NCBI RefSeq assembly: GCF_024139115.2
Contig: NC_085140.1
Span: 161,040,452-161,104,451, forward strand
Direction of reading: 5' to 3'
Length of the DNA: 64,000 bases
DNA from: Armigeres subalbatus
Lineage: Eukaryota > Arthropoda > Insecta > Diptera > Culicidae
Shown: positions 10,809 to 21,856 of the stretch, piece after piece
How the letters are laid out: the number at the start of each line of letters is the position of its first letter
How positions within the stretch are numbered: the stretch's first letter is position 1
Translations under genes and position numbers: made by a program
Notes under the pieces: model-generated
The model's database searches: none
Seen by the model: only the letters and a program-made list of their open reading frames with translations
Told to the model about the DNA's origin: nothing

Positions 10809-10841
10809 TAACTTTATTTCTAACCATTCCTCGCCAATGTT

Positions 10842-10974
10842 TTGCCTTTCTCGTATACTAAGTATACGTAAAGGCTATATGATCGCTCCAAAAACAAACT
10901 TTTTATAGAAGGCCCGGAGACCCATAGTGTTATATACCGATCGACTCAGCTCGACGAATTGAGGTGATGTCTGT

Positions 10975-11038
<64 letters not shown>

Positions 11039-11583
11039 CTGTGCGCACCCACCCAAAAAAAATGTCACTCATTTTTCAGGTACTTATCCTTAACCGATTT
11101 ACTCGCAACAAGTTGCATTCGACGCAGGACATTCTGCCATTGTTTCCTATTGAGAATTGGTCAGATCGGACTATGGGCTCGGAAGTTATGGCCAAAATAC
11201 CATTTTTTTACAGAAAAAAATGTCACTCATTTTTCAGGTACTTATCCTGACCCGATTTGCTCGCAACAAGTTGCATTCGACGCAGGATACTCTGCCATTG
11301 TTTCCTATTGAAAATTGGTCAGATCGGACTATGGGCTCGGAAGTTATGGCCAAAATACCACATTTTTATAGAAAAATTGAGTAAAAAAATGTCACTCATT
11401 TTTCAGGCAGTTATCCTTAACCGATTTACTCGCAACAAGTTGTATTCGACGCATGATACTCCCCCATTGTTTCCTATTGAAAATTGGCCAGATCGAACTA
11501 TGGGCTCAAGAGTAATGGCCAATATACTATTTTTATAATGCACGAGAAAGGCACCATCACCGCTAGGTGGATTAATCAGGGTT
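10842..11583 (+). repeat. Dispersed repeat with (GT)n and three internal tandem units
   Basis: It opens with a small palindrome CGTATACTAAGTATACG, then GAACT/AAACTTTTTATAGAAGGCC and CGGAGACCCATAGTG, then a (GT)n tract at about 10973-11036. Three direct copies of a 158-169 bp unit follow, starting ATGTCACTCATTTTTCAGG at 11062, 11220 and 11389. It ends GGCACCATCACCGCTAGG...GGATTAATCAGG. Partial relatives lie at 4868-5028 and 22240-22630. I recognise this as a repeat type common in Aedes genomes, but cannot name its class. Confidence 0.7.
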
Positions 11584-11584
11584 T

Positions 11585-12905
11585 TTTTTTTATTTTTCAA
11601 AGGAATTTTTCCAATAAATTCAAAATTCACAATTTAGTTTTTTTTGGGAAATGTTGAGAAAAGCTTACATTATATATTATAGAAGATGTAAATACTTCTT
11701 GGATCAATTCTGCCAATTACGGGGGTTCTTTTGAACTTCATAGGAAATGGAAAACGGGAATCATAAGAAAAAATATGGATTTTGACATAAAACCAATCCT
11801 ACTGATAAACGTATCTAATGAATCCAGTTTAAGTGCTCACAAATTAGTGCACCAACGGTGGATAATTGTTATGGCCGCTGATCTTCCCCGTTCCAACACG
11901 CACAGATTTGACGCGATCCAAGTTCTATGTGGGCACACGTGACGAAAGCAGCAACAGAGCCAAACTGTGGATATGTGGGTACCATTGCAAATAGAAACGG
12001 AACATATTGCACTGAGACCAACTGGATGATGAACGAGGTCGGACACAGCTTGACGAGACGGAACCTACAACGGGAGATGCTGCCGCCGATGCGATGGTGC
12101 ACTTGACGTGGACGGGCGCTCGAGCCGGCGGCGGCATGTGGGATTAGGGGAATGATTTGATGATGTGGTCTGGATTGCCATCGAAACGGATGACGACCAC
12201 GACGACGGCGATGGTGGTGGCGCAAATTCTAGCATAGCTGATGCTGACCTTCAGGGCCATCGTTACTAGTATGGTGGATTGGTGAAAAATTGGATCCGAC
12301 TGCCACAGTAAGAGGGAAGCGTATTTGCTATTTTTTTCTGAGCCGTTCAGTTCAATTTTCCCATCGGTTAGCAATAAATGACAGTGTTGGGGAAGGTGGA
12401 CGGGAGTACCGACGAATGACGTTGAAAACTGTTGTAGCGGAATCTAATTCTGAACGATGTGCAACTTATTTTTAGCATCCAATGTTGCCTTCAATGCCGT
12501 TGGGGATTAACAACTGAAATTGCAACGGATGCTTGATCCTTACTGGGAAGAGAATGAAATAGTAAACATGATATATCGTACTGGAAAAGGAATGAAGTAG
12601 AAAATGAAACTCAATGTTAAAACAATATTTGCCAAAGTGCTCAAATGACTTTCATATTGGAGCTAAATATCTCAGCCGAAACTAATCCAATGAAACGTCA
12701 GCATGCCGATTGCTTTTTGAAGGACGAGAATAAACGATCACGCGTCTCCATGTTCGTATTTGGCGTTTTGAAAAAAGAAACCTGCTGAACATTAAAGTTT
12801 AATATCCACTTTGATCCTTGTTTCTTGTTTCCCGCGCAGCAAACAATAATTGAGCTTTAGAATTAAATCTCTTATTTATATCGTATTCCTCTTTGTTGCT
12901 GATCC
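11585..12905. other. No gene confirmed; several weak open frames
   Basis: The minus-strand frame beginning near 12271 gives MALKVSISYARICATTIAVV, a weak signal-anchor-like start, but stops after 38 codons. Overlapping minus and plus frames at 11840-12225 are open but not recognisable. I cannot support a gene. Confidence 0.3.
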
Positions 12906-12908
12906 ACG

Positions 12909-13163
12909 ATGCTCACTGAAACTATGCTGCTTTTAACCTCTAATAGGCATTTGTTATTAATCCTAGGTTTCCTGTGTCTTTCGTTATTTTTGTGGTATGC
13001 ACAATATTGTGATAACACAGGGAGGCAAAAAACTTTTACACAAGAAAAAAACTTACACCATATTCACGAGACGCGTTTGCTTCAAAGGGTAACAGGAGAT
13101 CCCAAAATACATTATAGAAAGCAAGTAATGGTTGAGCATTTGAAATATTGGAAACTATATTAA
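12909..13163 (+). CDS. Hypothetical short single-pass membrane protein or first exon
   Basis: The 84-codon frame begins with two polar residues and then a hydrophobic stretch of about 18 residues (LLLILGFLCLSLFLWYAQY, residues 15-33). A basic, glutamine-rich segment follows. This short-cytoplasmic-tail, membrane-anchor, stem pattern is seen in type II membrane enzymes such as Golgi glycosyltransferases, where it would be only the first exon. There is no catalytic domain, no downstream exon I could join and no Kozak support. The frame could also be chance. It has no recognisable neighbours. Confidence 0.2.
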   Translation: MLTETMLLLTSNRHLLLILGFLCLSLFLWYAQYCDNTGRQKTFTQEKNLHHIHETRLLQRVTGDPKIHYRKQVMVEHLKYWKLY

Positions 13164-13591
13164 ACTGTAATTACCCTGATTTAACTGTAACATCAAACTT
13201 GTGCAAAACCGCTGTAAAAATTATTGTAATCTAAAAACTTAAGGAATGTTTTCTTCTTTTTTTTTAAATTGCTTGAGCGAAGCGATCTTAATTAGCTCGC
13301 GACTGAGATTTGAGCTTGATTTTGTCAACACAGATAGTGCGGTTTAACATCTTATTCAATGTTGACAGTCATACTGTTCAATGCACTTATCGGATATTTT
13401 TGAGTAAACGCCAGGTGAAGTTGAGCCAGGCAGAAGAATTCTTGGCCCAACTAATGAAATTTTAGACACTTTTCTGTCAATGAATGCATATGTAACTCGT
13501 TGAATCGAAATCAATCAATTCTGGGAACGTCTTGGTCAGTTGCATGCGCAACAGGTAACGTAGTGAGTATAAAATAATGTGAGCTGTTATA

Positions 13592-13645
13592 AGACTATTC
13601 CATTCCATTCCATTCCATTCCAGTACTATTCCATTCAATTCCATC
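13592..13645. repeat. (CCATT)n microsatellite
   Basis: ATTCCATTCCATTCCATTCC repeats with period 5 and then decays to CAGTACTATTCCATTCAATTCC. Flanking sequence is AT-rich and non-coding. Confidence 0.85.
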
Positions 13646-13659
13646 TTTTTAAGGAATGT

Positions 13660-15205
13660 AATAGGAGGTGACATTTAACTAAACATGATGCGTAACAAAG
13701 TATTGATTATAACTGGAACTGACACATGACTGACAACTAATCAACTTTCAATTTCATTGCATCAATACTCAGACACTCAAAATAATAGAAGGTGAAGAAG
13801 TAAATGCACCTGCAGCAAGCACGTTCGACAGAGTTTGGTGTGTCAGCGAGCTGAACAAAGGACGAAGTTTTATGATAAAACATGAATGACATGTTTGAAG
13901 ATAATGAGATGTAAATCTTCTTTTTTGAAAACCAACAAATTGGAAAATTGCCTTTGAAATCATTTCAAACATATAATGTTTTGTGTAGAAAATTGCATGT
14001 GATTGTCAACTAATTTATGAATCATTTCAACAAAATTGGCAAGTAAAACGTCTTGTCGTGCCGCAGGGTTGAAGTGTAGAAAAGGTATTTTTCGTATTTT
14101 GCTCAGCGGTTCTACATTCCATCTAGAACCGGAGTATTTTATCAAACTTGTGTTCTATTAGCATTTCCAGAGCTATACAGCCTTATTCCAGAAAACCACG
14201 AGCATCAAAGGAAGGAATCAGAAACTCTTTCATCCTATTCCAGATACGTGTCTATTAGAAAAATCAGAAGGGTTGCCTTTAAGACACGACCGTGAGGTAG
14301 ACGTTTGGACACCGTAAGGCTATCATTGCGATTGATCTTTCTGCCGTCACTAAGCTTTTGTGAATCAGCTTTCTTTGGTAGAAGTTGGTCGTGAAAAGAA
14401 CCGGTTTATTTTCAATCTTTCGTCTTTCCAATCACAAACAGCAACAAAACCAAATCAGAAACTTGAGTGAAAATTTCAATGGAATGCTGCTGATGCTGAC
14501 GACGACGACCACATGACTCACGCCGTCGTTGGGAATGAAAATTCCTGCAGCAACTCCACGAATGCCCATACTGGGACTGCTCTCCGCTTTCTGCGACATA
14601 TCTCGAACAAAATGGCTCGTGCGCGTGGGAAAGCAACTTTCTTGTTATCAGTAAAGAAGGCCTATTAGCCCTGACGCCAAATGCCCGGATGAGCTGCTGT
14701 AATTCCCTAATCCCGAATCCTAAGCCCCATCCATAAAAATATTAATCTAACCTTGAGCCACAAAGAAACATGGCTCCGTAAAGTGTTATACACACCTGAG
14801 CCTACCAAATAAACGAACTTGGAAAAAGAAGGCCCTTTAGTCCCGCCTCATAGTTGAATATTATGTGCAACATAAATTACTAACAATAGAGGCCGGGACA
14901 CAGGGTTTGTCGCAGTTTGTTTGAGACGTCACGATGCGCGGAGAGGGTCCCTGCATTGGTATCGGTTCAGTGAAATTTTATCGCAACATTCGGACTATCG
15001 GTTGTGTGTTTCGCTACTATGGCGTCTGTGGCAGTCGTCACAGCGCAGTGGTGGAGTAGATTTCTGCGCCAGTGGCGTCTGAAATATCGATTGTCACAAT
15101 CGGTTCTTTACAGGACTTTACATTCTATAGAGGTTGAGCCGATACGAATTTTTGTTTAAAGTGAAAATTAATCGCTTGGTGACAGCAAAAATTTGCCGTC
15201 CAGTC
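13660..15205. other. Non-coding sequence, nothing recognised
   Basis: No gene, tRNA-like head or clean terminal repeat was found. A motif GCTGCTGATGCTGACGACGAC at about 14485 and a related TGCCACTGATGCTGACGACAG near 15680 suggest a dispersed repeat, but its limits are unclear. Confidence 0.35.
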
Positions 15206-15208
15206 AAA

Positions 15209-15462
15209 TTCCAGTAGAAGCCAAGTGATATTTTATCTCAAGATTCTATCTCAAGATTTCTGACATATTCGCATGGATGGCATCGGTAGCCGTCATGTGG
15301 GATTTTATCTAAAGAATATGAATTTGGTTCCAGTCCACTTCCAGTAGAAGCCAAGTGATATTTTATCTCAAAATTCTATCTCAAGATTTCTGACATATTC
15401 GCATGGATGGCATCAGTAGCCGTCATGTGGGATTTTATCTAAAGAATATGAATTTGGTTGGT
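15209..15462. repeat. Tandem duplication of a 130-bp unit
   Basis: Two direct copies start TTCCAGTAGAAGCCAAGTGA at 15209 and 15339, and run through TTCGCATGGATGGCATC and GATTTTATCTAAAGAATATG. They differ at only a few positions, for example CATCGG versus CATCAG, so the duplication is recent. Confidence 0.85.
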
Positions 15463-15749
15463 TGACTTCTACTGATGACATCCTCCGAGGCGCACTTGTT
15501 ATTCTTTTGCCATCAGCAGCAAAACCAAAAACAAAATGTTGAGAGAAAATTTTACTTGGCTGTTGCTGACGTAATCTCTGCGAATAAATTGTAGCGGCGC
15601 CCCCCTACTGACGCTTTTAGTTTTGCTGCTGAAAACAACTTCTACTGGCGAACCATGCAACACAGTTTTTCTGGAATGCCACTGATGCTGACGACAGCCA
15701 CTTCATAGTTTCACACTGAATCGCCACAGATGCACGAACCACCACAGAA

Positions 15750-16330
15750 CGTTAATGAATAAAGCTTCAAATGAATGATTAAATTTGTTCTGATTAAATC
15801 TTTCAACTCTATGATTAAAGATTATGATTAATGATTTATTCATTTTTGACAATGATTAATGATTATGATTAATGATTAAACTATTTTTTGACAATGATTA
15901 ACGATTATGATTAATGAATAAAACGTTTGAAGTATGATTAACGATTACCGATCGAGATTAACTGCTGTCACAATATGTGTATGATTAATGATTAATGATT
16001 ATGAATTATCAAATTAAATGATTTGCATAGTGATCAATAATCAAGTAATCTTTCTACCAAATTATGTTATTAAAGGTATAAAAACTGTATGATTATGATT
16101 AAAGATTAAAGAATAAAAGCGATATATGCAATGATTGAAATTGATGATTAATGAATAAACTCAAAACAATCATGAATATGATTTGTGATTAAAGATTAAA
16201 TGCAAAAATCTACAACTAACGGTTAGTGATTAATTATTGAATAGAATTTTTTGTATGATTATGATTGATCAATAATGATTAAATAACCAATTATTCATTA
16301 ATCATGATTAAATCTATGATTAATCACTAA
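15750..16330. repeat. AT-rich simple repeat array based on (A)TGATTA
   Basis: Words such as ATGATTAATGATTATGATTA recur irregularly for nearly 600 bp with no fixed long period. Stops occur in all frames. Confidence 0.8.
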
Positions 16331-16784
16331 TGCTCTGAACCACCATCATCGATGCTTGGACCGCTACCGACGTCACGGTTCTTTTAGCTCTCTGTGCTCA
16401 CATTTTTGTGTGCAAGCAGACACGGGCACTGTCTTCACTTGGCATAAGACGAGGTCGTACCATCCCATTTAATTCCACCACTTCATTGTAACATTAAATA
16501 TATATGTTTATCGAACTCCACAGTAAGGCCGTCTTCAGTGTTTCGTACTTAACTCGACTTGAATCGAAATACGCATCGTTTCATGACAAGTAAACAAAAA
16601 TATTTACTAATCAAATGCTTTTTGATTCCTCTATTTTTCAATGAATATGAATAAACAGAATATATGAATTTCGGACGAACAATTTAGCCCTACTCAGGGC
16701 AAAAGCAAGGTAATTGAAATGTGCCCTTAAAAAAACTAATCTGAACATTTTTCATTCTCGTAATCGAAAATTACTTTTTTTTTG

Positions 16785-16859
16785 TTACACTTGTTCTTAG
16801 CATAGAACATTTTGTCACAACTTTATGTACACAAAGTTCTATGCTAAGAACAAATGTAA
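16785..16859. repeat. 24-bp inverted repeat (short hairpin)
   Basis: TTACACTTGTTCTTAGCATA at 16785 continues to GAAC. Its inverted copy GTTCTATGCTAAGAACAAATG ends at 16859, with one mismatch and a loop of about 27 nt. It could be a very small MITE or a hairpin beside the MITE at 16862. Confidence 0.6.
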
Positions 16860-16861
16860 TA

Positions 16862-17320
16862 CAGTCAAACCTCCATGAGTCGATGTTCTATGACTCAATA
16901 CAGTCGTAATTCGCTGGTTGGGCCACGACCTCGACCCAACTAACGAATTCGGTTTTTTAGTTGAGCCAACTGACAGCCATTTGAACACGTGTATTTCGAC
17001 TTGAACATCACAAATGATGTCCAGTGACGCCCAATCCCGTTCTCAGCGTTTAAATTGAATTATGACGTACATTTGCTTTTTAGTTGGGCCGTGACCCATC
17101 CAGCGGAGGCCCAACTAAAAAGTGACCCAAGTATTAAAATCCCAACCAGCGAATCCCGACTGTATCTACTCATGGAAGTAAATTATACCACAATAAAAAA
17201 ATATTTTCTGGGTTACTGTGATGGTTCCTTCAAACAGGTACTCAAGGATTTTCTATTTCACCCCTCGATATTTCCATGAGTCGACGGTCCCTTCAATATC
17301 GACTCATGGAGGTTTGACTG
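16862..17320. mobile_element. MITE with CAGTCAAACCTCC termini, interrupted
   Basis: The left terminus CAGTCAAACCTCCATGAGTC and right terminus GACTCATGGAGGTTTGACTG are perfect inverted copies. TA precedes the left end, but the right flank is AA, so only one side of a TA duplication remains. The element carries a second MITE at 16901-17162. The same right terminus is found alone at 5998-6041. Confidence 0.75.
16901..17162. mobile_element. TA-flanked MITE nested in another MITE
   Basis: CAGTCGTAATTCGCTGGTTGGG at the left end matches CCCAACCAGCGAATCCCGACTG at the right end with two mismatches, and TA lies outside both. Internal inverted similarity includes GGGCCACGACC and GGGCCGTGACCC. At 262 bp and without coding potential, it resembles Tc1/mariner or pogo-type MITEs. 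It inserted into the MITE at 16862-17320. Confidence 0.75.
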
Positions 17321-20120
17321 AAACCAATGTATTTAACTCATTGATAATTGCACATGTAACCGAAACGTCGGATAAACTCGTAAAACCCGTTTTTAAATAT
17401 AAGAAACTGGAAGCCATAACATCAAACATTACCATCATGGTCGATCTAATTGCTTACTTGGTGAATATGTGGGAGCCAACTAGCAGCATAATTAACCAAA
17501 TGTGCAAAGGTACTCCGTGTATGGTAGAAAATCGGAAATTTGTTTTCAATAAATTTGAAATATCTGCAGTTATGAGACTTCGCAACACATTTAGATGAGT
17601 GCGCATGATAGAGCATCGCGAGTGCTCAATCGCGCGGTCCGGTTTGGTGGCGGCCCGACAATATATTTGAATCATATTTCAACCACGTATTCATACTGCT
17701 TGGCAGGCCTCGAGTAGCCGTCCTAACAACGGGCGTCTTCTTTGGCATCAATCAGCGTTGAAGGTAAGACGGTCCTCTGCCTTGTCACTGTCCCCAAAAC
17801 CATTCTTAAACGGCTGGACACTCACAAGCCAATTTTGACGAAGAATTACGTAGATAGACGTAGATAGGGGGTCATTCTGCAGATTCAAATTTGCGACCGT
17901 CACGAAAAGTGGTCAGGGAGTATTGACTAATATATCAGCTGTCTTCCAACCGATTTAGGAGATTTTTGAATCAATAGATCGACGAACTCTCTAAGATTTT
18001 GCATAACTTTTAAAAACAATGGGTTAAAAGCGCTTAACTATTGAAACACTAAATTTTGCCATGCACTGTTGATTTTTGGTACACCAACCAATCCCGTATG
18101 TGAATGACAAGTACAGACTTAAAAATCGTGCAACTTACGGGCTGGGCTCTAATCCTCAGTTCAATCAAGATTTCTCGGAGAGCGAACGAACATGATGGCC
18201 ACACAATACTGTCACAACTACGACGCCGGTAGCAGCACTCCCAGCATTTAAGATAAATTTTACACGCAATGTTCGTTTGTTTGCTGTTAGTTATTAGAAC
18301 GGTGCATTGTGAAAAGACTATAGACAAAATTTTATGGGAAGAAAGGGTTAATTGCAAAATTGGCGTCGGTTGCGGTTCCGTGAAGATACTGAAAATGATT
18401 TATAAATGGTGGCATCGGAAAATCATCAAGTGACTGTCGGACAGCCAAGAATCGGATTAACGTTTGGTTTCTGTGAGGTATTATAAAGGTGAATACTGGA
18501 TTAGAAATCGTATTTTTTTCACCATTTTATACTTGCAGCATGTTTTCTTCAAAGTGCAAATCATAACCGCTTGGCGACGGCAGAAAGTTGGAGTTGGTAG
18601 CCACAAAAGGGCTTGTCGAAGGGAGACGCAGCAACGATTTATTCGCAAGGATGGCGTCTTTCGTGTTTATCGGGACATAATCGAGTGGCCGACGTTGGGG
18701 TCAGTAGCAGTAAAATGGAATTTTGTTTCAAAATTCAGATTTTCTGCGTGCACTATACGAAAATGCCTCTGTCAGCGCGCCTGGGGCTCTGAGAAAGCCG
18801 TTTTGGGTGAAGCTATGTTCACGTTCTCGTTCACTTAGAGCTGGTATACTTTGGCGATGGTTTTGGTTCCCTCCGAGACGGCAGCAGAGGGTGAACGGCG
18901 GTCTGAATCTCATTTGTTGTAGTGCGCCATGCGAGAGGCCTCAGCCGCGATGCGCGATACTCATCGCCTTCGACGCGATGTCAGTTTCCGTGGCATCCAC
19001 TTCAGTTGCATGTCTTCCTTCACGATGTTTTTCTGAGCCTTATTGTAGCAGCCATCGTCACTGCCACCTTTTTCGCTGCTGGCTTTCGGTGCCATGATGT
19101 TTGCTTGTTCGGTGTTTTGTTCCGGTCGTTTTGTCGCGAAAGCTGGACCTCGCCTTGCCAGTATCCCATTGAAATTAAGACCGATGCCCCGCCTCTTCGG
19201 CTGCTGATACCATTATTGGCGTCCGCAGGCTTCGCCTTTCGTTCGTTCGATGCCAGATGTCAGAAAACAAATCAATTCTTTTCAGAATCATCATTTTACG
19301 CGAGAGAAGGTTTAGCTCAAAGTGCAAATCATAATTGCTTGGCGACGGCTGAAAGTTGCCGGCGGCAGCAGAATCACAAACGTTCGTCGGAAGGAAACGC
19401 TGCACAAATAGTTTCGCATGTATGATGTCTACCAAGTTTCACCGAAAATCATCGAGTGATTGTAAGGCGCTGAAAACATGTCATGGACGAGATCTAGCGG
19501 CACAGCATCGCAACCATGAATTCGATAGCGGTCACAGCAGCGTCAGTAAATATATTCAGAATTTCAAAGTTTTATATCTTTCACTTTAAGTAATCCTATG
19601 GTCATTGGCGGTCGTGTCTGGATACGACCTTCTACTTTTTTATGAATGTTTTCTTCTGAAGACCTTTTGGGCTTTTCAAGACATGTTGTGGTGCTGTTGT
19701 ACTATAAGCACATGTGCATCTTTTTTCGTTATCGCGTTATATCAATTGATTTGAAAAATTATGACATTAGCCAAATAGGAAAACCTCCATATATGGTACT
19801 ATCAAAAAATGGGTTGTAAATTATGCAGAAAAATAAAAAAAAATCGTTTTTCGCGAAACATTCACGTGAATTGTCTACACGCAAAACAATAGCGTTCCCG
19901 ATATTTTTTTTTCTATTTTTTCAATTCACAAACGATTTTTTGCGTGTAGAAAGTTGTAATGCAGCTTATTCCAATCAATTTTGGTTTGAAAAGAGTTAGC
20001 TTATGGCCTTGCTATTCCGAACAATTTTGTAGAAAAACATTTTTTTCTTTTAAAAAAAGAAAGCGAAATAAAATTTTCATGAGGAATTACAAATTTTTCA
20101 TTGAAAAAATCATTATAAAA
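17321..20120. other. Non-coding sequence with a diverged internal repeat
   Basis: AAAGTGCAAATCATAACCGC with TTGGCGACGGCAGAAAGTTG at 18556-18592 recurs as AAAGTGCAAATCATAATTGC with TTGGCGACGGCTGAAAGTTG at about 19319-19357. AAAATCATCAAGTGACTG near 18419 recurs as AAAATCATCGAGTGATTG near 19446. These look like two rearranged copies of an old repeat. A GC-richer segment at 18840-19240 has open frames on both strands, but no recognised domain. Confidence 0.4.
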
Positions 20121-20121
20121 T

Positions 20122-20335
20122 AGGGGAACTGTGCCGTTTTCCATCTCACTGAACATATATTTATCTCATCGCAAAACAAAGAAATACAACATCAATCTTG
20201 TCGCTTCTTTTTGGTAACAGCTTTTTACTGGTAAAAAAATCACAAAAATAAGAAACAAACCAAATTTCTTTTCATTGCTTTGTTATTGATGGGATGGAAA
20301 TAGGAGCTATGGGATGAAGTCCCGAACCGTTCCCA
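20122..20335. mobile_element. Dispersed MITE-like repeat (copy 1)
   Basis: It starts AGGGGAACTGTGCCGTTTTC and ends CCCGAACCGTTCCC, an imperfect inverted terminus. The interior (ATCTCATCGCAAAACAAAG to GATGGGATGGAAATAGGAGC) is repeated at 53880-54065 with about 85 percent identity by eye. Confidence 0.65.
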
Positions 20336-20705
20336 ACAAAAAAGCAAAAAATTATCAAATTTTACATAAACTTCAGACGCTTTTAATTTTTTGTTCAATG
20401 TTTTTAATTGGAAGTTTTTTTAATTTTTTGTGGAAAAAAATCAATTTATTTTGTGGAATACTTTGTAATTGTTTATTGAATATTGATTTATTTATGGAAA
20501 TTTTGTATTTTTTCCGTGGAAAATTTTGATTTATCGATGATTTTTTTTTTGTTATTGCAGTTTTTGATATTAAAAGTGTTAATTTATTTTTGTTTTGTGA
20601 ACACTTCTTGATTGTTTGTGTAAATTTTATATTTCTTTTCTGTTTGACGACAGGCAGAGGTTCGTCTTGGTTAACGAGCTGCCCAGCTAATGTGATAGGA
20701 GAGAT

Positions 20706-20918
20706 CAAGTCAAAATTTTCAAAACGACTTATCTGCTTTTGTAAACAAAGTTTCAAACGACGATTTGACGAATTTGATAGCTTTCCCACGCAAACCAACA
20801 CCATCAATGGTGTATGATGGTGTTGGTTTGCGTGGGAGAGCTATCAGATTCGTCAAATCGTCGTTTGAATCTTTGTTCATAAAAGCAGTTTAGTCGTTTT
20901 GAAAATTTTGTCTTGAGA
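20706..20918. repeat. Long hairpin-forming inverted repeat
   Basis: Arms of about 100 bp, 20706-20806 and 20815-20918, are inverted copies around an 8-nt loop. The inner 20 bases (CGCAAACCAACACCATCA and its complement) are perfect, and a few mismatches appear outwards. No terminal repeat beyond the arms or target duplication was seen. It may be a foldback transposon or a local inverted duplication. Any transcript would form a long double-stranded RNA. Confidence 0.8.
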
Positions 20919-20949
20919 TAACAATTGATAGAATTCTATTTGGATATAG

Positions 20950-21188
20950 GTAACGAGCTTTCCGTTCATTTCCAATTCTAGCAGTTACTACTAGAATAGT
21001 CAATTTAAAGCTATATGATAGAAATGGAAACGGTATGGAAGTCCATTTCCTGTTCTAGCGATTGCTGGAACATGAGAAATATAGAGAAAGATACAAAGTA
21101 GGAGGAATGAGACGAGCCTGGGATTGAACCCATGACTTCCTGCGTATGAGGCAGAAGCGATAGACATATGACTACCAAGCTCGTCAGT
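20950..21188 (-). mobile_element. tRNA-derived SINE
   Basis: Read on the minus strand from 21188, the start GACGAGCTTGGTAGTCATAT resembles a tRNA 5' half with an A box. CATGGGTTCAATCCCAGGC near 21120 is a B-box match. An unrelated body follows to about 20950. The head ends GGCTCGTC, pairing with the GACGAGC start as a tRNA acceptor stem would. Confidence 0.6.
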
Positions 21189-21856
21189 CTAATTTCTTGC
21201 ATGTATAAACCAAAAATTGCCCCTAATTGATTTTAAACGCATTCTGGGGCGGAATTATTTTTTAGCTAATAAGTGAAATTATGCGATTCGGCATAAAAAA
21301 TTCAGACGTGATACATTCCTTAAAATTCGCAAACGAGTTGGCTTGGGCGGGAGGGCCAACACTGATCCCTTTTCTACTTTGTATTTCTATTAGTTCTGTC
21401 TGTGTTTTACGTTCAAAACGATTTCTGATGTTGAACCTTTCACACTAACCTTCTTTGACTAACAATACCAAAACCTGGCACGAATTGTTTTATTGCCCGT
21501 TAATGTGAATTGCTTAGTGCTAGTGATAATGCTAATACTAAAAGGTACGTAAACTGGAAAAGAAACACTTTCATCTGGGGGAAACGGTGGTTTTCTATAG
21601 ATTACTCGCTAATAAAGCTCGATCCACTTAGTATTTGGCCGTTTCTTTCCAATTACTGCAGCGCCTCTGGTGGCCGTACCGAGAAGTAAAATACATCACA
21701 TCGTTGCGGAAGGTTTGTTTAATTTGTGGTGAAAGTTTCATCAGTATTGATGCTCACGTTCAAAAGTTATCGAAAATGGAACGCGAGAGATGGGAACAAA
21801 TTTTGCACACTCACGTTGGAAATCCAAAATGGTCAGGAGGAATGATTTCAAAGTAA

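Noticed and set aside
10875..11311. Frames with (Val-Cys)n and (Thr-His)n runs
   Set aside because: Translations of the (GT)n microsatellite.
11837..12374. Signal-peptide-like start MALKVSISYARICATT on the minus strand as a small secreted protein
   Set aside because: It ends after 38 codons, no donor site gave a sensible continuation, and overlapping frames are equally open.
18922..19425. 167-codon plus-strand frame
   Set aside because: No recognisable domain, and it runs into a sequence that is repeated, rearranged, at 18550, so it is probably repeat-derived.
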